Shown in pieces: positions 7,994 through 18,400 of a DNA stretch of 64,000 nucleotides. The stretch comes from Aeoliella mucimassa. Its GTDB lineage: Bacteria > Planctomycetota > Planctomycetia > Pirellulales > Lacipirellulaceae. Numbering within the stretch: position 1 is the stretch's first letter; every line of letters starts with the position of its first letter. The translations under genes and the position numbers were made by a program. Location: NCBI RefSeq assembly GCF_007748035.1, contig NZ_CP036278.1:2356001-2420000 (forward strand), in the 5' to 3' direction. Below the pieces are notes generated by a model. It did not search any database. It was given only the letters and a program-made list of their open reading frames with translations, and was not told the origin of the DNA.

Positions 7994-8076
7994 TCGATGT
8001 TGGTGGTTCCCGCAAGCTCCCTCCGTTCGCCCATTCTAAGCTTCGTTTCTCCAGCGCCACTGCGAGATTAAATTGA

Positions 8077-8760
8077 CTACGAGCTACCGGCTCCCATAGG
8101 GACCGGCACCGGATTCCGGCGGCACTGACTGCTGTCGAACACAATCTCCAGCAGCCGGATTTCGAGAGCCTGGAATTGAAACCTCAGGGCGATCCGTTCC
8201 TGCTCGTTGCAGAGAGGCTCTCCCCGACGTGGAAAGCCGCCCCATACAAACACAATATTCTTCGAGCGATTCGTTTCGACCGCCTGGAACCTCTTGAGCC
8301 GACTCCCTAGTGTCGCTTGAAGCGTGGCAAACCATCGGCGCAGTCGTGTGGTCCCGTGCCAGCTTCCCGCAAACGGACAGATACTTGGATCGCCGCTACA
8401 AAGGATGCTCGCATCTGCTGCGAACGCATCGTACACGTCTTCCATCACCGAATGGGGAGACGTACGCAATGACTCCAGTAGTCGCTTGGCAATCATCTCT
8501 TCGGTGATCACCAGATCCTTCACCGACACGATTCGTTCTTCGGTACTCAGCGCATCGGCCAAGTCGCGAATGGTGCGTCGCGCAAGCGATCCGCCCGACT
8601 CCGCCTTGCGAATCAAACGAGTGCTATAGCCCGCTCGTCGGGCAAGTTCGGCTTGGGTGAATCCGACTGAGTCACGTAAAGTCGCGATGGTCTGGCCACT
8701 GCAATGGAGCGACCTTGCTGCACGACTTTTCCCCTCTGAAAAATCATTTGGCACCGCCAT
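8077..8760 (-). CDS. XRE-family regulator with C-terminal SnoaL/NTF2-like domain
   Basis: A 227-aa protein. Residues about 20-80 form a Cro/C1-type HTH (SGQTIATLRDSVGFTQAELA then RRAGYSTRLIRKAESGG). Residues about 105-215 read like a SnoaL/NTF2-like small-molecule pocket (VYDAFAADASILCSGDPSIC, then AGSWHGTTRLRRWFATLQ, then LRFQFQALEIRLLEIVFD). In such regulators the pocket may bind a ligand or dimerise. It is the rightmost gene of the left cluster and could be either the element's repressor or a host gene. The NTF2 call is by fold pattern only. Confidence 0.6.
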   Translation of the reverse strand: MAVPNDFSEGKSRAARSLHCSGQTIATLRDSVGFTQAELARRAGYSTRLIRKAESGGSLARRTIRDLADALSTEERIVSVKDLVITEEMIAKRLLESLRTSPHSVMEDVYDAFAADASILCSGDPSICPFAGSWHGTTRLRRWFATLQATLGSRLKRFQAVETNRSKNIVFVWGGFPRRGEPLCNEQERIALRFQFQALEIRLLEIVFDSSQCRRNPVPVPMGAGSS

Positions 8761-9464
8761 GCCCTCTCTGTTAACTTGTCCGCCTCAAGAAAGATGTCAC
8801 GCATCCAGGCAGGGACAAGTAGGGTGAATCCACAGACTCACCGCTTGCAGTCCCCCCAGATTGCTCCCTCTTTATAACCCCCGGACGGCGCCGAGAGTAC
8901 ACGAATAGTTCAAACATTTTCTATTATTTATTTTTCATGAAGATCCTCTTAGATCGTACGTCTGCGGAGCACTTGTAAGCTCACAGGCGCCGATGTCAGC
9001 CAACAAAGCGATGGCACACTCTCTCGCTGCGTCTGCTCTGCGAAGTGGTTTTACACTCGAATCACCTAACTTCAGGGCCTGCTTCTCTGCGACACACCGG
9101 CATCTCCCATCCCGCCAGACACTAATAGGAAACCATGAGCGAGCGATATAGCACACACGCACTGTGCTTTGGTGAGAATGAATGGCCATATGGATTACCG
9201 ACTGGCTCGAGACCTTACGAAACTAGTAGTTTCCATGGATCACCCTACGGGATTATGGACCCACATAGTCAACAGGAACGCTGTAGGCACGTTCGCTACA
9301 TTCTCGCCTTGGACCTCTCTCGGTGCGTTGATCCGGAAAGATTTCCCACTTAGTTTGGTTGTCATAACGTGATGACTTAGGCTCGCTTTTCCTACCTGAT
9401 CGTCTCTACACGTCGCACGCGTTGATTTTACTTTCTTTCGAACACGAAGTTGGGCACATCTACC
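8761..9464. other. Gene-poor 0.7-kb spacer upstream of the giant surface gene
   Basis: No convincing gene on either strand. A + ORF at 9135-9353 (72 codons) has AGGAAA before its ATG, but its protein is compositionally random. The A+T-rich stretch around 8905-8945 and the region just before 9465 are the likeliest promoter areas for the two divergent neighbours. Confidence 0.5.
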
Positions 9465-12400
9465 ATGGCTACTCCACGTTTTCGCCACCGTCAAACGAGT
9501 ACCGCTACCCGTCGCAATGCTACGATTGCTAAAGACCGGAGGGAGCAACGTGTGGCCCGCTGGCGAAAGTGTTTCCCTAAGGTATCGCTCTCTCGCTGGT
9601 GGAAAGATCGGATTGTCGAGAACGTTTGCACCGCGTTTCGTGAAGGCGCCCAGGCGGCCCGTTCGGTTGTCGCCTCGACTGGCACCCACATCGCGATGAG
9701 TCGTGGTGGTCGCAAGCTAGGTCTGCAATCCCTGGAATCTCGCGTGCTGCTCGCGGCCGACCTTTTCGTCGACGACGATTGGTCGAGCTACGCCATCAAC
9801 GATCCGATTGCCGATGTCGACTCGATCACCCCAGGTGACCAAGCAGGCGTCTTTGGAGTTGATGCTTTTGCCTCGATTCAAGCTGCCATCGATAGTGCCG
9901 CCGGCTCCTCGATTCAGGTCAACGACGGCGTTTACCAGGCAGTCACCCTATCGTCTGGCACGTTTACCATCACTGCGGCTGGAACGAGTGCCGAAGTCGC
10001 CTCGTCTTCTCCCGCCCTCACGGTTAGCGGCGGCGCCACGCTTGACGTGGATGGCCTCACCTTTACCGATAGCACCTACGACGGCGAGTCGGCCATTTTG
10101 GTAACCGGAAGCGGAACAACCCTTACGCTCGAAAACGCGACCGTTCGCGAACTGAACACCGGTGCTGCCGAGTCTCTCATCCAAGTAGACGCTGGCGCGA
10201 CGCTCAATATCAGCACAGCGACAAATGGCGGCAACAACACCTTTGTGGTCAATGCGGGAACCGAAGTCGTAAGTTCAGCCACTTTCATCGATGCCGCGGG
10301 AACAGTAAAGGTTGACAGCTCAAACACACTTCAGGTTGCAGTCCCCAAGAACACCGCTTTTGAAATCGATGCGAGACTCGACGGAACTACTGTTACAGGT
10401 CTCTCGACAGGAAGTAGCACTCACGGATCAGTGGCCTTAGTTGCAGGCGGAAACCTACGATACACCCCCACAACCGGCTACACCGGCCCAGCCAGCTTCA
10501 ATTACTCTCTTGCAGGTGGTCTCACGAACGAAACAGTTCAGATCACCGTCTTCGACACAAACGATGCTCCCGTGATCACTGCGCCTAGCACAGTAGGAGC
10601 CGTAGAAGAAACCTCCCAAGCGATCACAGGCATCACCGTTAGCGATGTCGACGCAGCCGCCGCCTCGAATCTGACGGTTGCTTTGAATGTTGACCATGGT
10701 GTTCTCGACATCACACTGGCTGGCAGTGCCAGCATCGAAGCGGGCAGTACCGGATCCAGTTCGTTGACGCTCATGGGCTCCCTCGCGGACTTGAACGCAA
10801 CTCTTGCCAGCTTGGTTTACACCGGCAACGGGAATTTCCAAGGCAATGAGCAACTCACCATCGTAGCGAACGATGCCGGAAACACCGGCCCTGGAGGCCC
10901 CCAAGAGACCACCAAGACACTTACCATCGTGGTAGCCAACACCGACGATTCGTTCACCCTCGGCGGCGATTCTACAACCGACGTACCGGAAGGGGGATCA
11001 AAGGTCATCACCTCTGCTGACCTGAATACTGACGATCCCGATGGCGACACGATCACCTACACGATCACCTCATTGCCCTCCGCGTACACCGGAAATGGCG
11101 ACTTTGCCGGCGGAGCAGGTCTATCACTCGACGACGGGGCAACCTTCCTCGGTCTCGGCGATACCTTTACTCAAGACGACCTTGGCACTCTGAAATATAT
11201 CCACGATGGTTCCGAGACCGGCGGAACGACTGATACCTTCGGGTTTAGTGTTAGCGATGGAACCACCAGCTACAGCGATCAGCTCTTCACGATCGACATC
11301 ATCGATCAGAACAGTGCTCCTGTCATCTCGACTCCCGCCGGAACCATTACGCTAGCGGAAGAAGCCACTGTAGCAATCCCCAGTGTCTCGGTGACCGACT
11401 CCGACGCTGGAGAGAACCCCATCAGCGTTACTCTTACTGCTACTGGCGGTACCTTGTCGGTAGTCCTAGCGGGCGATGCAGAAGATGGTAACAGCAGCGG
11501 CACAGCAGTACTATCTCTCACCGGTACCCAAACCGATATCAATGATACCCTGGCAACTCTTGCGTTCACTGGTGCACTCGATACTTACGGTGAATTCACA
11601 ATTGAGATCCACGCCAGCGACAATGGCTACTCCGGCGGTGGCGGCACACAAACCTCTGATAAAGTTGTGCCGGTCAGCATCAGTGCGGTCAATGATGAAC
11701 CGATCATCGGTGGAACTCAAAGTTTCACCGTAGCAGAAGGTCAGCAGATCACGGTTGCCCAGAGTGTCCTGTCTGCGATCGACCCCGACTCTGTGGTCGA
11801 AGATATAACCTATACGGTCACCTCGCTGCCAAGCTACGGCACTCTCAATAAGACCACCTTTACACAAGCCGAACTCAACGTAGGGATGGTGGTCTACACC
11901 CACCTTGGCGGTGAAGCCCCCACTGATTCGTTCGAAGTGAGTGTAAGCGATGCAACAGGCGAAGGTCCGATCGACGATACCGCGGTCATCTCTGTTGCCG
12001 TTACTCAGGTTAACGATGCACCAGTTGTGGACGTCTCTTTGGCCTCGCAGTCGATCCCCAACGCAGTAGAGAACGAAGCATTTTCCTTCAGTCTCGACGC
12101 CAACACTTTCGTTGACCCCGATAACTCTGTTGTTCCTGGCACCGACGTTCTCACCCTCACCGCTCCCGGCCTCCCCTCTTGGCTCTCGTTCGATGGTACC
12201 ACCTTCAGTGGCACGCCTAGCAACGCTGATGTACAAGCTGGCTCATTGACGATTACAGTCATCGCAACCGATCTTACCAATGTATCTGTCAGCGACTCGT
12301 TCACATTGACTCTCGTGAATGTCAACGACGCTCCCACGGTAGCCACAACAACTGGCACCACTACCTATGAAGAAAATGCTGACGCTATTGTCATCGACAG

Positions 12401-15400
12401 CGGAGTGAGTGTTGCCGATGCCGACAACATGAACTTGGTGGGAGCCACGGTAACGATCACGAATCCCGAAGCGGGAGATCAGTTAGTATTCTCCGACACC
12501 ACGGAAATCTCCGGCTCCTACGCCAACGGAATCCTGACTCTCTCGGGTACCGCAACTGTTAGTCAATACCAAGATGCGTTGCGATCCGTCAAGTTTGTCT
12601 CGATTGGCGACAATCCCGTTGGCGGCAATAGGATCGTCGAGTTCGTTGTGAATGATGGGACCACTAGCAGTGAACTAATCAGCGAAGAAGATGGCGATGA
12701 CGCGTCACTCGCCTATAGCAAGGAAGTAGAGGTCCAGCCATCCAACGATTCTCCTCTGTTTAGCAATGGTACATTGCATGTCTCAGAAGGAGCAGTGATC
12801 AGCCTTGCTTCGGCGATTAGTGTCATCGACCCCGATACTAATCCCGCTGACGTGGATATCACTATTGAGTCCGCTCCTACGTGGGGCACCATCATGGAGT
12901 CGGGCGTAGCTTCGGATGGCACTTTCACACTCGCTCAACTGCAAAGCGGTTTGGTGACCTATTCGCACGATGGCAGCGAAAACCATAGCGACCAGTTTGA
13001 ACTTTCGGTCAACGATGGCGGAACTCCTGACTACGCGACCGTATCGGTGAATATTTCCCCGATCAACGATGCTCCCGCATTAACCAATAAGATCTCCGAG
13101 CAATCGCCTCCAGCAGCAACTGAAGAGCAGGAATACACTTTTGAATTGGCACCCGACACCTTTACAGACGCAGAGGATGCCACTCCACCAGTGCTTACGG
13201 CCCAGCTCGAAGGCGGCGCAGCACTGCCAGCATGGCTCACGTTCGACGGCACCACCTTCTCAGGAACTCCGGATCAAGACGACGTGCAACCCGGTTCGTT
13301 GGATATTGTGGTGATCGCCACCGATTCGAATCTGGCCACCTCAACCGACTCCTTCACGTTGATCTTGAACAAAATCAACGATGCTCCCACGGTGACTGTT
13401 GGCGAAGAAGTCACTGCATTTGAGGAAGGAACTCCGGTTGCGATAGCTCCTGAGATTTCGGTCGCCGACGTCGACGATACGTACCTGGCTTACGCCTACG
13501 TGACGATCACCAATCCGGAAGCGGGTGACACCCTGGTGTTCGTAGATACCGATAACATCACCGGCAGCTTCGATGGCACCACGCTAACACTCACCCCTGT
13601 CGAAGATGGGGCAACCGTCGAACAATTCGAAGCGGCGTTGGCCTCGGTACAGTTCTCTCTCAGTGGGGCAAATGAACATAACCCCGTTGAAGGAACTCGC
13701 GTCATCGAATTCATGGTGGAAGATGCGACCCTCGATTCGAATGTCGCCACCAAGGAAGTCACGGTAACCGCCCTGAACGACGCTCCTTACGAGGTTGCTA
13801 ATACGGGCATGGAGATCGCCGAAAACTCCACCGGCAATACGCTTGCCATGGCAGCACTGCAATTTGCCGACTACGAAGGGGCAGCAACCAGCGACATCAC
13901 CTACACCTTGACCAATGTCGACGTGGAATTGATCAGCTTGAACCTGCAGGGCGTTGGGCCGATCACGGGCGGTGGAACAAACAACACGTTCACTCAAGCC
14001 GATATCGACGCAGGCTTGCTCACCATCGATTCCCTTGGTACCGATGCGCTCGACGGTGCCGATCATGTTACCTTGACGTTCGACATCAACGATGGATCTG
14101 GGAACATCACTTCCAATGTCTCGTTCGACATCAACATCTCCAGAGTGAACGATGCACCTGTTTTAACAGGTGACAATCAGATTACCGCTACCGAAGAAGT
14201 CGACGGCACTCCTGTCGTCACACCCATCGAAATCGATGATCTTGCTGGCAGCGACGAAGAAGACGCAAACAACACGTTGATGTTCGTAGTGGATTCGATC
14301 CCAGCTTATGGTGAGTTGTTGATCGATGGTGTTGCCGCAGTTGGAGGGGAGACCTTCACCCAGCAAGACATTATCGATGGAAAAATAGCCTATAAGCACA
14401 CTTCGCTCCTCGAACCCGCCGGCGGGCTGGCAGGTGACTCGTTTGACTACACAGTATCTGACAGTGGTTCCGATCTCGGTATTGAAAGCGTCTCCGGCAC
14501 TCTCAACATCGAGATTATCGAGTCAAATGACACGCCTGTGGTTTCAGGGACCCTGGCCGCTGAGTTTGGCAACGAAGACGCTGCCAATCTGGTTCTCACC
14601 TCGAACGAGCTGACGGCCTCCGATGTCGACGACGTGGATGACGACCTCACATTTACGATCACAGCGTTGCCTAGCTCTGGGTCGTTACTAATCAACAATG
14701 TTCCCGCTAACTTAAACCAGACATTCACGCAGGCTCAGATCACTAATCTGGAGATCTCGTACGACTTCGACGAATCGCTGGAGCAATCGACTTCGCCATT
14801 CACCGACAGCTTTAAGTTCACGGTAACCGATAATCGCGCCGTAGGTGCTCAAACAACCGGTGAGCAAACCTTCAGCCTGACGATCACTCCGATTGACGAC
14901 AACGTCCCGACGGGTGTCGAGGGTTCGATTGCCGTGGATGAAGGAGCTGTTGAGGCAGTAACCGAACTGCAGGGCGGGCTAACAAGCCTGCTGCAGTTAG
15001 TAAGTGATGCCGACCTTGGCGTTGCAGAGCACAGCGAACTGGTTGTCTCCGAGGTGAATGGCACCTCGGTGGGTCCAGACACCGTGATCGCTCTGGCAAC
15101 CGGCACTTTGACCGTGCAACCGGATGGCACCTTTGCATTCGCACACAACGGTGCTGAGACGCCAGTCACCGAGAGTTTCACTTTCAAAGTGATGGACTCG
15201 GCAAATGTGAGCGAAGAGATCACTGTCACCATCGATGTAACGAATACGAACGATGCTCCAGTCATCACCACGGAAGATGCAACAGGCACCACCGTGGTGG
15301 AAGAAGGAACAACAACCGTTAAGCTGGCTACAACTGCGATCAGCGACGCGGATGTTGGTGACGGAAATCTACGAGTCACAATCACTTCAGACGCTGGGCA

Positions 15401-18400
15401 AGGTACCATCACTGCCAGCGACTTGGAAGACATCACCGTGAACTTGGTAGACGCCAACACGGTAACTCTCGAAGGTACTTTGGAGGATCTGAACGCTTAC
15501 CTCAACTCCATTGGATTCGATTTTTCTCCTGTTACAGATTTTGCTGGCACCGCCGAAATTGCTATCACGGTTGATGATCTCGGCAATGCCGGAGTTGGCG
15601 GGCCCCTCACTGGCACCGACACCCTCGACATTCTGGTGACCGATGTAAATGATATTCCGGTAATCGATGGTGACAACCTGATTGAGCTGGGAAGCATTGA
15701 TGAAGATACCAGCTTGCCACAACTCGACGTCTTCGCATTGACCTCGCCTGGAGGCGGTGCGGACGAAGCCGAGCAAAGCTTCACCTTTACCGGGGTAAGC
15801 CTAACGGAGGGCATCGGTTCCCTGGGCTTCAATTCCGAGAACGGAACAATTGACTTCACGCCAGCCACCGATTGGTTTGGTTCAGTAACGATCGAGGTGG
15901 AAATTACCGACAATGGCACGACCAATGGTGAAGCCGATCCAATGTCGACCACGGCTACAATCACCTTTGAGGTTACCCCGGTGGACGACGCTCCAACGTT
16001 CACACTCGGCGAGAACCCCTTAATCACGAAGGATCTGACTTCTACAGCCTTTGGATTCCTTCAGAGCCTGAATCTAGGCAACTCAGAAGGAGAATCGCTG
16101 GCAAACATCAGCTTCGATGTACTCAATGTCGCTGATGATTCCACTGTATTTACGGAACTCTCGATTGAGGATCCTTTCGGAGCAGGCAATCTAGTCATGG
16201 TACCTGCCACCGATGTTACGGGAATCTTCGATATCCGCATCACTATCACCGATGGCAGTGACGGTCCCTCTGGTGTCGAAACTTCGACTTCCATGGATTT
16301 CCAGATCGTAATCACGGACGGAAATGGGGATCCACCAACAGCCGTAGCAGACTCGATTTCTGGAGTCTTGGAGGGTGGCGTCTACGATACGGCGTCAGGA
16401 GCAGATGGCACCTTCAGCCTGCTCGACAACGATACCGACCCTGACATCACAGGGGACGAAACCGGAGACCCGATCGATAGCTTGTCGGTCACTCAAGTAT
16501 CCTATGGCGGCCTAACGGTTCCCGCAGGCACTCCAATTCCAACAGCCCATGGAACCGTGACGGTAAATGCCGACGGCACCTTACTCTATGAGCATGATGG
16601 TTCAGAGAACTTCACCGACACCTTCTCGTATACCATCACCGATGTGAACACCAGAGTCACTAGCGATGCTTCAGTAACGATTGAGATCGAGCCTCAGAAC
16701 GATAGTGTGCCAAACGCTATCGCCGAGGTGGATATCACGGAAGGTGAAGAAGGCACAACCCTCTTCACCTTCGATGGGCAAGGCTCCACTGATGACGATC
16801 TACCGACTGACAGCCTGACGTACTCGTGGGACTTTGGCGATGGCACCTATGGTTCTGGAGCTGTCGTCAGCCATACGTTTGCCGACGACGGGGTTTACGA
16901 AGTGGTTCTCACCGTTACCGATAGTGCACTTCACACATCGGAGAGCGTACCACTGACAATCACTGTTGCTGACGTTGCTCCTACCGCAACGCTATCGGGT
17001 GCAGCCACGGTAAACGAAGGAGCTAGCTACACCTTAACGCTAGATAGCATTAATGATCCTGGCGACGACACCGTAACCGATGTCGTAATCGACTGGGGCG
17101 ATGGAATCGTCGAGACATATGAGCTTACGACCAGTACGTTCGTTCATACGTTCGCGAACGGGACGAACACCACTAGCGACATTAAAGTACTGTTGGTCAA
17201 TGAAGACGGGTATCACGACAATGCTGGTGTGCTTCCTGTTACGGTAAACAACGTGGCCCCCACCGGGCTTCTGCTGAACGGTGGTGATGTAAACGAAGGC
17301 AACTCCGGGCTGGTGTTTGTTGTCGGTGTCTATGATCCGGGAACCTCCGACCAGGTTGTGTTCGATTACGACTTCAACAACGACGGGATCTACGACCTAG
17401 TAGGTTCCACCAGTAGTTCGGCAGCCGTACCAGCTTCGTTCCTGGCCGAGGGAGGTTCGGTTGCCCCTGCGACCGATCAGACCGAAGTCACTGTCGGAGT
17501 ACGACTACGAGATCAAGACGGCGGTGAGCAAGTGCTCTCCACTTCGTTCCAGGTAATCAACGTTGCACCTACTGTAACTCCGGTAGTCGACACCACGGCA
17601 AACATCAACGAACCGTTCACCAAGACGATTCAGTTTACCGATCCGGGTGCCGAAGCGGCTGGCTTTGATTACACGCTGGTGATTGAAGATTCCGGCGGAA
17701 AGGTCGTGGACACCATCACCGGCAGCACTGCAACCACGAACCGCACGGTTGAGTTCGCTCGCACCTTTACGACAACCGGCACCTATACGGTGAGTGTGAC
17801 GGTCGACGACAACAATGCTGGTGGCACAAGTGCTGTCGAAACCTTCACCGTCGACGTCGTCGATCCGGATGCGTTCTACACCACGCTGGAAGTAGTGAAC
17901 GTTACTCCCACCAGCAGTGGAGTGGCCATCGAGTTCAACCAGTCGCTAGACATGGAACAGCTGAACCTTTACTCCGGCATCAACGGTGCTGCAGCCGACA
18001 TGACACTCATGCGGGACGGCACCGCGGTGAAGGGCTCGGTGGTCTACGACGAAGCCACAAATACCCTAACCTTCGTAAAGACCGGTGGGACACTGGCGGC
18101 TGGCAACTACACGCTGACGCTCAAGAGCGGTAGCGAGCAGTTTGTCAGTGCCGATGGGGACCTTCTGGCTGGAAATCTCGCCAACGGCGACTTCACCACC
18201 ACCTTCTCCGTCGGATCCTCGGGCTCGATCCTTTCGATTCCCGACTTCGCCCGCGGTCCTGGCCAGGGGGTCGATCTCACCCCGGGTGATGCCGCGGATG
18301 TGGATCTACCGATTCGGGTGAACAACGTTACGAACCTGCTGTCGCTCGATGTCGAAGTCCACTACGATCCCGCCTTGCTGCAGATCGATAGTGTGGCCTC

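Noticed and set aside
9135-9353. Plus-strand 72-codon ORF upstream of the giant gene
   Set aside because: No protein-like composition or motif; the AGGAAA before it is not enough.
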